NCBI GenBank assembly: GCA_934511365.1
Contig: CAKSWC010000004.1
Coordinates: forward strand, 105,406 to 169,405
Direction: 5' to 3'
DNA from: an uncultured Eubacteriales bacterium
GTDB lineage: Bacteria; Bacillota; Clostridia; Oscillospirales; Acutalibacteraceae
Length of the DNA stretch: 64,000 nucleotides
A model generated the notes under the pieces. It saw only the letters and a program-made list of their open reading frames with translations. It did not search any database and had not been told where the DNA came from. This document shows positions 1-9,590 of this stretch, in pieces. The translations under genes were made by a program, and so were the position numbers. Every line of letters starts with the position of its first letter. The first letter of the stretch is position 1.

Positions 1-1
1 T

Positions 2-187
2 ATCGTCCTGCGTTATCTTGTTCGCGGCCTGTCATACGGAAAAATTGCGGAAGAAATGGGCATTGAGATAACAACGGTAAAATATCACGTTACAAATATG
101 CTTCAAAAAACGAACTTCAAAAACAAGCTCCAGCTCGCCCTCGCCGTCAGCGATGCAAAATTCATTGCCGACCTTGAGGACGGCTGA
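2..187 (+). CDS. LuxR/NarL-type DNA-binding domain, 3' fragment
   Basis: Open from the left edge to a TGA at 185-187, so only the last 61 residues are visible. They form a typical LuxR-family helix-turn-helix: the recognition region reads LSYGKIAEEMGIEITTVKYH, followed by a dimerisation-type helix (NMLQKTNFKNKLQLALAVSD). In complete family members this domain sits behind a receiver domain and binds promoter DNA as a dimer. Its partner domain and target are outside the window. A terminator follows at once, and the next gene downstream encodes a degenerate receiver, so the two may have related roles; that link is inference. Confidence 0.75.
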   Translation: MVLRYLVRGLSYGKIAEEMGIEITTVKYHVTNMLQKTNFKNKLQLALAVSDAKFIADLEDG

Positions 188-199
188 AAAAAATTCCTC

Positions 200-232
200 C
201 ACCCTGTACTAAAGTATGGGGTGATTTTTTTT
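200..232 (+). terminator. Rho-independent terminator after the LuxR-type gene
   Basis: A 10-base stem with two wobble or near pairs (200-209 with 214-223) around a TAAA loop is followed directly by a run of T (225-232). It sits 13 bases after the stop codon at 187. Confidence 0.75.
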
Positions 233-301
233 GTTTGTTATAAAATACAGTTGTAATCGGAAAACAAAACACACTGTCCGATAAGAAAGAGAGGTGAAAA
301 T

Positions 302-688
302 ATGCGCAGACTTGTGCTTGATATGCAATGCAAGCTTTTTTCCGACGCAATTTCTCAGGCACTCGTTGTTAACGACCCCGACTTTGAGCCGATGAGAGCC
401 GAAACGCCCGAGGAGACGGTGCGGCTGTGCAGGTCAAGCTTTGCGTACGCCTTAATCATGGAGGTTACGGGCTATAACACACCGTGGAACCTTGAGGAAA
501 GGCTGGCACTCGGAAAGCAGGTGAAAGCGGCCGTTCCCGGCTGCAAAATCGTTTTGCTTGTTGACGAAAAGGCGGACGAGTCGCTCGCTTCTCAGGTCAG
601 ACAGGCGAAGAAGGACGGCCTTATTGACAATTTTATCTATGCATCGGTTTCACCGGCATATCTTTCGGCAGTTATTGACACATTGTAA
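302..688 (+). CDS. Degenerate response-regulator receiver-like protein
   Basis: 128 aa, preceded by a good ribosome site (AGAGAGGTG). The C-terminal half follows the receiver-domain pattern: a beta strand KIVLLVDEK, a helix, then a strand-loop-helix ending in SPAYLSAVIDTL. The phospho-acceptor Asp position appears to hold Glu54 (LIMEVTG), and the conserved Lys-Pro of the last loop is replaced by Tyr-Ala. It therefore cannot be phosphorylated in the usual way and may act as a constitutive or protein-interaction receiver. There is no output domain. The assignment rests on pattern similarity only; the fold is plausible, the function unknown. Confidence 0.5.
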   Translation: MRRLVLDMQCKLFSDAISQALVVNDPDFEPMRAETPEETVRLCRSSFAYALIMEVTGYNTPWNLEERLALGKQVKAAVPGCKIVLLVDEKADESLASQVRQAKKDGLIDNFIYASVSPAYLSAVIDTL

Positions 689-710
689 ATCAATTTTCAG
701 AGGTGATTAA

Positions 711-1628
711 ATGAAATTCAAAAGAATCGCGGCTCTCGCCGTTGCCCTTGTCATGTGCTTTTCGCTTTTGGGCGAGCTTCCGCTTTCCGGCCTGATGTCC
801 TTCACGGCCGCGGGGGCAAGCACGTCTCAGACCAAAGCAAAGGCAACGATGTCAAAAAGCGCGAAAAGCTCACTGAAAAAGCTCAGAAAAAAAATCGGCA
901 AAGCGAACAAAAGCGTGGGTCTTGCCTTTGTCGGCTATGTCAACAGCAAAAACTCAAAAAAACAGCTCAGAAAATACGTTAAAAAATCAAAGCTTGCAAA
1001 AACCTATCCGTTCCTCTCCGAAGTTTCCGCAAAGAACTATGCTTCAACCGGCGGCGCGGAGCTTTTTGCCCTTGTTCCGCAAAACAGCAAGGTCTCATTC
1101 ACTCTTTACAAATCGTCGGTCACAAACAAAGGAACTTATAAAAACGCTAAGAAGCCCTTTTACACCGGAAAGCCCGGCGAGGTTATTCTCCTCTGCTGCA
1201 ATCCGAGTGAGATTTACTCCGATGTTTTGATTATTGCAACCGTTGGAAAAAAGAAGATTAAATTCCGCCCGGTTGTCTCCCTTAAAAACGGAAAGCTTGC
1301 AAAAAACAAAAGATATTACGACTTTTCCGTCTATTCAAAGAAAAAGCCCCCGAAGAAGGACAATGAAGCCGACATTGAAAAGAGCATCTATTTCTGCTAT
1401 GAGATTCTCTTCGGCTATGAAGAGATAAGATATTACATGAACCGCGGAATGATCCTTACCTACACCGGAAGGCAGGAGATTATCAACGGAGGTCCGTGCT
1501 GGATCTTCGCCCTCGGAAAGGACGATAAGGATCACTTCGTCACCGAGAGGCTTTACGGCGTCTGCGACAATCTTGTTTATGCCTATGACGCGGTGAACGA
1601 CTCGTGGTATGTTCTCGGAATGGGATAA
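711..1628 (+). CDS. Lys-rich secreted protein of unknown function
   Basis: 305 aa with a clear signal peptide (positive MKFKR, hydrophobic core to about residue 25, then a polar Ala/Ser region). Residues about 40-110 are strikingly rich in Lys and Ser, giving a strongly basic mature N-terminal part. The C-terminal 90 residues are less basic and aromatic, with a segment RYYMNRGMILTYTG, and look like a small folded domain ending in DSWYVLGMG. No known family was recognised. It lies 22 bases after the receiver-like gene and is probably cotranscribed. A role in binding anionic wall polymers or nucleic acid is possible but unsupported. Confidence 0.6.
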   Translation: MKFKRIAALAVALVMCFSLLGELPLSGLMSFTAAGASTSQTKAKATMSKSAKSSLKKLRKKIGKANKSVGLAFVGYVNSKNSKKQLRKYVKKSKLAKTYPFLSEVSAKNYASTGGAELFALVPQNSKVSFTLYKSSVTNKGTYKNAKKPFYTGKPGEVILLCCNPSEIYSDVLIIATVGKKKIKFRPVVSLKNGKLAKNKRYYDFSVYSKKKPPKKDNEADIEKSIYFCYEILFGYEEIRYYMNRGMILTYTGRQEIINGGPCWIFALGKDDKDHFVTERLYGVCDNLVYAYDAVNDSWYVLGMG

Positions 1629-1673
1629 CAAAAAACAAAAAGTTTATAACACTTTAAAAAGGAGTATTTTACT

Positions 1674-3086
1674 ATGGGACTTATTAAAGCGGCGGTCGGT
1701 TCCGTCGGCGGCGTTCTTGCCGACCAGTGGAAAGAATTTTTCTATTGCGAATCACTTGACAAAGAGGTTCTTGCCGTTAAGGGGCAAAAAAAGGTCAGCG
1801 GACGCTCCTCAAACACAAGGGGAAGCGACAATATCATCACAAGCGGAAGCGGAATTGCCGTTGCGGACGGCCAGTGCATGATAATCGTTGATCAGGGAAA
1901 AATTGCCGAATACTGCGCAGAGCCGGGCGTCTTTACATATGACGCTTCAACCGAGCCGAGCGTCTTTTCCGGCCCTTTGGGTGAAAGCGTTAAGCAGACG
2001 TTCAAAACCATCGGAAAGCGTTTCACCTTCGGCGGAGACACCGCAAAGGATCAGCGCGTCTATTACTTCAACACAAAAGAATTGCTCGACAACAAGTTCG
2101 GAACCCAGAACCCGATTCCGTTCAAGGTTCGTGACGACGATATCAACCTCAATCTCACCATCGGTATCCGCTGCAACGGCGTTTACTCATACAAAATCAT
2201 TGACCCGCTGCTTTTCTATACCAATGTCTGCGGCAATATGGCCGATGAGTACAGAAGAGACGAGCTTGACTCAACCCTCAAAGGCGAATTCCTCGGCGCT
2301 CTCCAGCCGGCACTCGGAAAGCTCTCCGCAAAGAAGATGGATTACACGGAAATTCCGATGTATACAATGGAGCTTGCGGACGAGATGAACAATGTCCTCT
2401 CCTCAAAATGGAGCGGTCTGCGCGGTCTTGCCATCGTTTCGATAGGCATCAACAGCGTCACCGCCTCCGAGGAAGAGGTCAAAAAAATCCAGCGTTTGCA
2501 GGAGGCCGCCTCAATGGGCAGCAATCCGTTCACAATGGCCGGACGTCTCGCCGGAGCTCAGGCTCAGGCGATGGAGGACGCCGCAAACAATCCGAACGGC
2601 GCGATGATGGGCTTCATGGGAATGGGCATGGCTCAGCAGGCCGGCGGTGCAAACATCGGAAATCTTTATTCAATGGGAATGCAGCAGCAACAACAGCAGC
2701 AGGCAGCTGCACCGGCAGCCGACCCGAACGCATGGAAATGCTCCTGCGGCCAAACGGTCAGCGGCAACTTCTGCCCGAACTGCGGCGGAAAGAAGCCGGC
2801 TCCCGCCCCGGCTCAAAACGCATGGAAGTGCTCCTGCGGAGCCGACGTTTCCGGGAACTTCTGCCCCGAATGCGGAGCAAAAAAGCCTGAGGAAAGCACC
2901 GGCTGGACCTGCTCGTGCGGCGCGGTCAACAAAGGAAAGTTCTGCCAGAACTGCGGCGCAAAGAAGCCGGAATCGGCTCCCCTCTATCGCTGCGACAAAT
3001 GCGGCTGGGAGCCGGAGGATCCGAAGAATCCGCCAAAGTTCTGTCCGCAGTGCGGCGACCCGTTCAACGAAAGCGATATCCGGTGA
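1674..3086 (+). CDS. SPFH (Band 7) domain protein with four C-terminal zinc ribbons
   Basis: 470 aa, start preceded by AAGGAG. The N-terminal ~300 residues match the bacterial SPFH/virion-core-like family (Bacillus YdjI type): GLIKAAVGSVGGVLADQWKE at the N-terminus and a Band 7 core around residues 40-290. A Gln/Ala/Met-rich linker (about 295-350) leads to three CxC/CxxC ribbons of the form CSCG...FCPNCG and a fourth, longer one (CDKCGWEPE...FCPQCGDPF). Relatives oligomerise on the cytoplasmic membrane, in Bacillus together with PspA in envelope stress; the role here is inferred. The following gene carries the same last ribbon, suggesting the two products act together. Confidence 0.85.
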   Translation: MGLIKAAVGSVGGVLADQWKEFFYCESLDKEVLAVKGQKKVSGRSSNTRGSDNIITSGSGIAVADGQCMIIVDQGKIAEYCAEPGVFTYDASTEPSVFSGPLGESVKQTFKTIGKRFTFGGDTAKDQRVYYFNTKELLDNKFGTQNPIPFKVRDDDINLNLTIGIRCNGVYSYKIIDPLLFYTNVCGNMADEYRRDELDSTLKGEFLGALQPALGKLSAKKMDYTEIPMYTMELADEMNNVLSSKWSGLRGLAIVSIGINSVTASEEEVKKIQRLQEAASMGSNPFTMAGRLAGAQAQAMEDAANNPNGAMMGFMGMGMAQQAGGANIGNLYSMGMQQQQQQQAAAPAADPNAWKCSCGQTVSGNFCPNCGGKKPAPAPAQNAWKCSCGADVSGNFCPECGAKKPEESTGWTCSCGAVNKGKFCQNCGAKKPESAPLYRCDKCGWEPEDPKNPPKFCPQCGDPFNESDIR

Positions 3087-3137
3087 CCCGGACAACCGCG
3101 GTTAAACCACTATTCAAACACAAAAGGAGAATGAGCT

Positions 3138-4076
3138 ATGGGACTTTTTGACAAAAAATTCTGCGACGTCTGCGGAGAGAAAATAGGTCTGCTCGGAAAC
3201 AGGAAGCTTGAGGACGGAAATCTCTGCAAGGACTGCGCAAAAAAGCTTTCGCCCTTTTTCAGCGAAAGAAAGCAGTCAACCGTTGCGGAAATCAAGGAAC
3301 AGCTCGCATACCGCGAGGAAAACGAACGCCGCCTTTCTTCCTTCCGGCCCACACGGACGTTCGGCGACGGAATGAAGGTATATATTGACGAGGCGGCAGG
3401 GAACTTCATCGTTTCCCGAATGAATGACTGGAAAAGCGGAAATCCGGACATAATCGCCCTCTCGCAGGTCACTTGTGCAAATCTTGACATCAGCGAAAAC
3501 CGGCGTGAGCTTTACTATGAGGATAACGACGGCAACGAGCAGTCCTATGTTCCGCCGCGTTATGAGTATGAATATGACTTCAATGTTGTTATCAACGTCA
3601 ACTCTCCGTGGTTCTCGCAAATCAAATTCGAGCTTAATCCCTCGCGCAAGCCGGACAGCCGTTATACCGAGCTTTACCGCGAATTTGAGCGCACCGGAAA
3701 CGAGCTTTGCTCCGCTCTCATGAGGCAGGGCGTAACGCAGCATTACTATTACGAGGGTTCGCAGTACGCCGCGGCTCCGGAGGGCATGGTATACAACACG
3801 GCTCAGCCCGTTGCCCCCGGAACGGTACCCTTCACCGCGCCGGTTCGTCCGCAGCCCGTTGCATTCAATCAGCAGTCCGCGCCGGCAGGCTCCTCATGGA
3901 TATGCCAAAGCTGCGGAGCCGGAAACACCGGAAAATTCTGCCAAAGCTGCGGTGCACAGAAACCCGCCGTCGGTTACCGCTGCGACAAATGCGGCTGGAC
4001 CCCCGCTCCCGGACAGAGCGTTCCGCGCTTCTGCCCGCAGTGCGGAGACCCCTTTGACGGAAAAGATGCACTCTAA
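3138..4076 (+). CDS. DUF4428-type zinc finger protein with two C-terminal zinc ribbons
   Basis: 312 aa with Shine-Dalgarno AAGGAGAATGAGCT before the ATG. Residues about 9-45 form a four-Cys finger of DUF4428 type (CDVCGEKIGLLGN ... CKDC). A central domain of about 150 residues (GDGMKVYIDEAAGNF onward) resembles the conserved region that follows this finger in Firmicutes proteins. Then come a Pro/Ala/Gln linker and two ribbons (CQSCGAGNTGKFCQSCG; CDKCGWTPAPG...FCPQCGDPF). The last ribbon is nearly identical to that of the upstream SPFH protein, so the pair probably shares a partner or docking surface. Probably cytoplasmic; the biochemical function is not known. Confidence 0.8.
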   Translation: MGLFDKKFCDVCGEKIGLLGNRKLEDGNLCKDCAKKLSPFFSERKQSTVAEIKEQLAYREENERRLSSFRPTRTFGDGMKVYIDEAAGNFIVSRMNDWKSGNPDIIALSQVTCANLDISENRRELYYEDNDGNEQSYVPPRYEYEYDFNVVINVNSPWFSQIKFELNPSRKPDSRYTELYREFERTGNELCSALMRQGVTQHYYYEGSQYAAAPEGMVYNTAQPVAPGTVPFTAPVRPQPVAFNQQSAPAGSSWICQSCGAGNTGKFCQSCGAQKPAVGYRCDKCGWTPAPGQSVPRFCPQCGDPFDGKDAL

Positions 4077-4470
4077 AGCCGACCGTGCTTTTTTGTCAGA
4101 CAACATCACGGGTATCTCCCTTTCCTGCGGGCATATGTGCTTTGACTATTGCTATTCTTTCTGTTTTTCAAGAAGGGACGGAAAGGCGCTGTTTTCGGCG
4201 TCATGCTTATTAAAAAAAGCGAACGACCGTGTCAAATTTGAGAATGCGCCTATGAAAGAGGAGGAGGTTTCTTCTCTGATGACTCTGATTTCGGAAAGCG
4301 ATCTTATTGAAAAAGCGGAAAAATTCAAGAAAACGAAAAATGATTTTCATTCTTTGGACGAAACGACCTATTTCTTGACTTTTTATTTTGAAGCAGGCAG
4401 CGTCTTTGCCGAGATGCGCTCAGAAGAGCTTGAAGAGTTCTTCTTTGCGCTTGCCGAAAAATATATTTGA
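4066..4470 (+). CDS. Small conserved-looking protein overlapping the DUF4428 gene
   Basis: 134 aa if started at the ATG at 4066, which overlaps the end of the DUF4428 gene by 11 bases and so would be translationally coupled. An alternative start at 4135 (MCFDYCYSFCFS) gives 111 aa. The visible core alternates hydrophobic and polar residues in strands (MCFDYCYSFCFSRRDGKALF), then a helical acidic part (KEEEVSSLMTLISESDLIEK) and a C-terminal helix (EELEEFFFALAEKYI). No family was recognised. Its position as third gene after the SPFH and DUF4428 genes suggests a common operon function. Confidence 0.6.
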   Translation: MHSKADRAFLSDNITGISLSCGHMCFDYCYSFCFSRRDGKALFSASCLLKKANDRVKFENAPMKEEEVSSLMTLISESDLIEKAEKFKKTKNDFHSLDETTYFLTFYFEAGSVFAEMRSEELEEFFFALAEKYI

Positions 4471-4509
4471 TTTTTCCAAAGTTTATTTTTGCTCCTCCCC
4501 TTTTCTTGC

Positions 4510-4608
4510 TTGCCGCGGGCTTTTTTCCCGCGGCAAAGGAAACGATGGCAGCTAAACAAGTTAAAAAGGCTGCCGCAAATCATGATTTCGATTTGCGGCA
4601 GCCTTTTT
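4510..4608. terminator. Two hairpins including a bidirectional terminator
   Basis: The first hairpin (4510-4519 with 4527-4536) is a perfect GC-rich stem without a clear T-run. The second has a perfect 19-base stem (4563-4581 with 4590-4608) with A5 on one side and T5 on the other. It can end both the upstream plus-strand SPFH operon and the minus-strand microprotein gene at 4623-4778. Confidence 0.85.
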
Positions 4609-4622
4609 CTGTTAAATGCGTC

Positions 4623-4778
4623 TTAGTCAAAATACTTTACGAAATATCCAAGACCGATGATCGGGAGGATGGTTTTGATGATTCCCTTAAGCATTGTGAG
4701 AAATGCGTTGAGGATATCGTTTTTTCCGTTTTCCTCTGCCGGAGCGGTTGTTTCATCATATAATGCGTAATCGTACAT
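4623..4778 (-). CDS. 51-aa hydrophobic/amphipathic microprotein
   Basis: ATG at 4778 is preceded by AGGAGGT (4785-4791) and a near-consensus promoter, and the stop is followed by a strong terminator, so this is a self-contained gene. The N-terminal half is acidic and polar (YDETTAPAEENGKNDI). Residues about 22-50 form one hydrophobic or amphipathic helix with Lys at its ends (AFLTMLKGIIKTILPIIGLG). It is likely membrane-active or membrane-anchored. It resembles in design, but not closely in sequence, four other microproteins in this window (9591-9707, 36041-36151, 36330-36452, 55274-55381). Function unknown; peptide signal, holin-like or toxin-like roles are all open. Confidence 0.75.
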   Translation of the reverse strand: MYDYALYDETTAPAEENGKNDILNAFLTMLKGIIKTILPIIGLGYFVKYFD

Positions 4779-4810
4779 GAAAAGACCTCCTATTTTTTAA
4801 TCTTTTCATG

Positions 4811-4839
4811 ATTTTAACATATATTTAAATATTAGTCAA
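4811..4839 (-). promoter_or_regulatory. Sigma-A promoter of the 51-aa microprotein
   Basis: On the minus strand, -35 TTGACT (4834-4839) and -10 TAAAAT (4811-4816) are separated by exactly 17 bases. The inferred transcript starts about 25-30 bases before the start codon. Confidence 0.75.
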
Positions 4840-4901
4840 GTAACCGCCGATTGAATTTAGTGTGTAAATATACCGCCAGGATTTGCGGTTATATCGGTTG
4901 C

Positions 4902-6485
4902 TCAATGAGAGAGGACAATGTTTTCCGCAATTTCCTTGAATACCGGCGCGCAGTCAACCGCTCCGCCCTCCCCGTCCTCGTTCAAAACAACGGCAATATA
5001 ATGCGGATTTTGGGCGGGAAAAAAACCGGCAAACCATGTTCGGCATATTTCTCTTTTTCCGTCATACGCGCCGCTTTGCGCGGTTCCCGTTTTTCCGGCA
5101 AGCTTCAGATAGCGGCTTTTTGCGGTCTTTGCGTTTCCCTTTGATACCACCGAGGCAAGAAGGCCGCGCATTTTTTTAACCGTATTTTCGGACAATACAC
5201 GCCGCTTTTCTTCCCGCTTTTCCTTTTTAACAAGCCCATCGCTGTTTGCACGGCCAAAAATCACAGTCGGCTTAACATAATATCCGGTTGCTATCGCGTG
5301 ATAGACCGAGAGCATCTGCACCGGAGTGATGAGAAGCTTCCCTTGACCAAAGGAAAAGTTTGCCCTTTCGCCCGGAAGGTGCAAAGCATCGCTTTCCGGA
5401 AGGCAGCCTTTTTCTCCGCTGATTCCCTCGGCAAGCTTAGTCTCGGCCGAAAGACCCAGTGAGCGGCAAAACATCAGAAGCGAATCTGTGTCAAGCTTTT
5501 TTGAAAGCTCAATAAAATATGTGTTGCAGGAATTTTGAAGCGCTTCTTTCATCGTCTGCGTTCCGTGCTTTTTGGAGTTATAGCAGGTAAAAACAGTGTT
5601 TCCGAGTCGGTATTCACCCGTGCAGGTGAATTTTGTGCTTTCCGGAATTTTGCATTCAAGTGCATAGGCGGCAACAACGCTTTTAAAAACCGAACCGACG
5701 CTGTATGACCGCAGAGCCTTGTTTGCAAGCGGCGCATTCGCTTTTTCAAGCTCCTTTGCAATGTTGTTCCTGTCATACTCAGGCACGCTTGCCATGGCGA
5801 GAATTTCTCCGCTTTCAATGTGCATAACAAGCGCACATCCGCTTTTTATCCGGCTGTTTTTGAGCGCGTTTTCCGTTATTCTTTGAATTTTTGAATCCAA
5901 GGTTAAAGCAACTCCGGCTTTTGAAGAAAACCCCGAGTCCTCAATCTCTTTTCTGACGCCCTGCAAAACTCCGCCGGACGCGTCAACGCCAAAAGAAGCC
6001 GAAAGCGTTCCGCCGTTTTCCTTAAGATATGTGTTATATCCGCGCTCAATTCCGCTGACGCCGTTCTTGCTTTTCGGGTCAACATAGCCAACAAGATGGC
6101 AGGCAAGGGCCGACTGAGGGTACCGCAGCGGAACGCGGAACGTGCGTATATTTTCATCGTTCACATCCTCGTCCGTCTCGGCAACATACGGCCGTTTGCT
6201 TTCAATAATTTCCTGCGCCCTCTCCTCGCCCAAAAGCCGTGTGAGAACCTGCTTCGCTTTGATTGACGGCGTAAAAACGGAGACAAGCTTTTCCTCGCAG
6301 TCAACAAGCGGCTTCATGTTCCTGTCATAGATTTTTCCCCTGCTTTCAGCAATGAGAACGGTTTTGCGGCTGTTTTGAGCCGCCGCAGAAGAATATTCCT
6401 TTGCGGTAACGGACAGAATCTTCACAGTGAGAAGAAGCAGACAAAGCGATAAAACCGAATACAGCAAAACGGCGCGTTTTCTCAT
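4902..6485 (-). CDS. Class B penicillin-binding protein (transpeptidase)
   Basis: 527 aa. One N-terminal membrane helix (about residues 6-27) anchors an extracytoplasmic part. The dimerisation region carries the usual RGKIYDRN motif (49-56). All three active-site motifs are present: SVFK with catalytic Ser265, SCN at 319-321 and KTGTA from 465. This is the SpoVD/FtsI/PBP2 type that cross-links peptidoglycan stem peptides. It lacks C-terminal PASTA domains and, at about 530 aa, is shorter than SpoVD, so a sporulation or division-specific role cannot be decided. The start has AGGGTGA upstream. It is divergent from groES. Confidence 0.92.
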   Translation of the reverse strand: MRKRAVLLYSVLSLCLLLLTVKILSVTAKEYSSAAAQNSRKTVLIAESRGKIYDRNMKPLVDCEEKLVSVFTPSIKAKQVLTRLLGEERAQEIIESKRPYVAETDEDVNDENIRTFRVPLRYPQSALACHLVGYVDPKSKNGVSGIERGYNTYLKENGGTLSASFGVDASGGVLQGVRKEIEDSGFSSKAGVALTLDSKIQRITENALKNSRIKSGCALVMHIESGEILAMASVPEYDRNNIAKELEKANAPLANKALRSYSVGSVFKSVVAAYALECKIPESTKFTCTGEYRLGNTVFTCYNSKKHGTQTMKEALQNSCNTYFIELSKKLDTDSLLMFCRSLGLSAETKLAEGISGEKGCLPESDALHLPGERANFSFGQGKLLITPVQMLSVYHAIATGYYVKPTVIFGRANSDGLVKKEKREEKRRVLSENTVKKMRGLLASVVSKGNAKTAKSRYLKLAGKTGTAQSGAYDGKREICRTWFAGFFPAQNPHYIAVVLNEDGEGGAVDCAPVFKEIAENIVLSH

Positions 6486-6586
6486 TTTTCATTCACCCTT
6501 TTTTCTTTTTAATATTGTTTGAGCGAATGAAGGTATAATGCAAAAACAAAGTCGAAAAATTTTTTCCATTATTTTTTTAAAAACAC

Positions 6587-6614
6587 TTGATTTTTCAAAA
6601 AAAATGACTACAAT
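6587..6614 (+). promoter_or_regulatory. Sigma-A promoter of groES-groEL
   Basis: -35 TTGATT (6587-6592), 16-base spacer, -10 TACAAT (6609-6614), placed just upstream of the CIRCE operator so that a bound HrcA repressor would cover the transcription start. Confidence 0.8.
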
Positions 6615-6618
6615 ATAT

Positions 6619-6645
6619 TTAGCACTCGGAGATGATGAGTGCTAA
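6619..6645. promoter_or_regulatory. CIRCE operator (HrcA binding site)
   Basis: Perfect match to the CIRCE inverted repeat: TTAGCACTC (6619-6627), nine-base spacer, GAGTGCTAA (6637-6645). It predicts heat-inducible control of groESL by the HrcA repressor, whose gene is not in this window. Confidence 0.97.
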
Positions 6646-6678
6646 AACTTAGCAATAACTTGATTGGAGGATAAATAC

Positions 6679-6963
6679 ATGAAAATCAGTCCACTTCTTG
6701 ACAGAGTTGTTCTTAAACCCACCGAAATTGAGGAAACAACAAAGAGCGGTTTCATCCTTACCAGTGCATCGCAGGAAAAGCCCCAGTTTTCTGAGGTTGT
6801 TGCCGTTGGCCCCGGCGGAATTGTTGACGGAAAGGAAACCGAGATGTATGTCAAGGTCGGCGATAAGGTAATCGCCGGAAAGTATTCCGGAACAGAAGTT
6901 AAAATTGATGATGTTGAATACACCATCGTCCGCCAGAGCGATATTCTCGCAATAGTCGAATAA
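6679..6963 (+). CDS. groES: Co-chaperonin GroES
   Basis: 94 aa, the usual length. The start is the ATG at 6679 because TTGGAGGATAAATAC places the ribosome site correctly; the in-frame TTG at 6664 lies inside that site. The sequence shows the family's N-terminal strand (MKISPLLDRVVLKP), the mobile loop (ETTKSGFILTS) and the C-terminal strand (VEYTIVRQSDILAIVE). The heptameric lid closes the GroEL cavity during ATP-driven folding in the cytoplasm. It is followed after 23 bases by groEL in the same operon under CIRCE control. Confidence 0.98.
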   Translation: MKISPLLDRVVLKPTEIEETTKSGFILTSASQEKPQFSEVVAVGPGGIVDGKETEMYVKVGDKVIAGKYSGTEVKIDDVEYTIVRQSDILAIVE

Positions 6964-6968
6964 ACTGA

Positions 6969-8624
<1,656 letters not shown>

Positions 8625-8626
8625 TT

Positions 8627-8670
8627 TAGATTTTAGATTCTAGATGTTAGATATTAGACATTAGATTTAG
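8627..8670. repeat. Degenerate TTAGAT-type tandem repeat
   Basis: About seven imperfect copies of a 6-8 base unit TTAGAT/CTAGATG lie directly after the groEL stop codon. A related block recurs at 27264-27300. It is non-coding and of unknown role. Confidence 0.7.
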
Positions 8671-8702
8671 CAAAAAAATCTGATATCCGTTAACCCAATA
8701 AT

Positions 8703-8736
8703 AAAAACGGGACGGCTCACAAGCCGCCCTGTTTTT
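8703..8736. terminator. Bidirectional terminator, groEL and 8752 gene
   Basis: A 15-base stem (8703-8717 with 8722-8736, one mismatch and one wobble) has A5 on the left and T5 on the right. It serves both groEL and the convergent minus-strand gene. Confidence 0.85.
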
Positions 8737-8751
8737 ATATTCAGATATAAA

Positions 8752-9381
8752 TCAAAGACCTTTGCTCAGTGCGCTCGCTCTGACAACCTTCAATGATGAG
8801 CCGTCTTGCTTATAGCCATTTTCAGCCGCAACATTGCTCATTGCAATTCCGCGCTTTCCTCCGTGGAGCTTGATTGAAGTCCTCAGGCATGACGGGGTTG
8901 AGCCGGAAACAAGGTGGATTTTTGAAATCGAGTTCCAAACATTCGCGGCGAAGTACTCACAGTTTTTGACCGGAGTCCATTTTCCGCTGTAGCTGTTGAT
9001 TTTTCTTGAAATACCGTTAAGCTCGCTTGCCGTAACGGTCTCGCTCAGCGAGTATCTTGCGCTTGCACCGAACTTGTTGACGCAGTATCTTTCAACATTA
9101 TAGTAGATACCCCTGCCCTCTTTACGGGTGTATCTGAATGTTCCGACAGATACAGCCTCGCCCGGCTCAAGCTCATAGATGCCAACGGTCAGCGTTCTGT
9201 CTGTAAGATTTTCAATATACAGCCACGAATGACCCGTTGAAAACGAATTCTTGAGATAAGAGACGATTGATACCCTTGCAACGATCTCATCGCCGTCCGC
9301 CGCAAAAGAGGGAAGCGCAAGCAAAAGCAGCATAAGCGCCGCAAGAAACAGGCAGAAAAGACGTCTGCGGAAATTTTTCAT
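8752..9381 (-). CDS. Secreted protein with His/Cys permuted-papain-like motifs
   Basis: 209 aa with a signal peptide (MKNFRRRLFCLFLAALML, probable cleavage after SFA). Two motifs stand out: TGHSWLYIEN around His51, and NCEYFAANVWN around Cys141. This His-then-Cys order, with an Asn or similar before the Cys and a helix after it, is the pattern of circularly permuted NlpC/P60-like (papain-fold) hydrolases. An extracellular cysteine hydrolase acting on wall peptide or lipid is therefore plausible. The family assignment is inference from motifs; an inactive or structural role is possible. Monocistronic, convergent with groEL. Confidence 0.6.
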   Translation of the reverse strand: MKNFRRRLFCLFLAALMLLLLALPSFAADGDEIVARVSIVSYLKNSFSTGHSWLYIENLTDRTLTVGIYELEPGEAVSVGTFRYTRKEGRGIYYNVERYCVNKFGASARYSLSETVTASELNGISRKINSYSGKWTPVKNCEYFAANVWNSISKIHLVSGSTPSCLRTSIKLHGGKRGIAMSNVAAENGYKQDGSSLKVVRASALSKGL

Positions 9382-9540
9382 GTTTTTTCATTACTCCTTT
9401 TTATATCTGCCCGGACATATTTTTTTGTTATAACGCACAAAGTTCAAAACGTCAATTTTTTACTCTGATATTTCTTCAACAAAAAGACAGCACAAAAAGA
9501 TGCAAGCAAATTATATTAATGCTCAAAAATATTTCAATAC

Positions 9541-9579
9541 AAAAAAGCCGAGGAAACGCCAAACAGCGCTTCCCCGGCT
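9541..9579 (-). terminator. Terminator of the 38-aa microprotein
   Basis: On the minus strand a GC-rich 13-base stem with one mismatch (arms 9567-9579 and 9547-9559) is followed by a run of six T. Confidence 0.85.
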
Positions 9580-9590
9580 CGTTAAATCAA

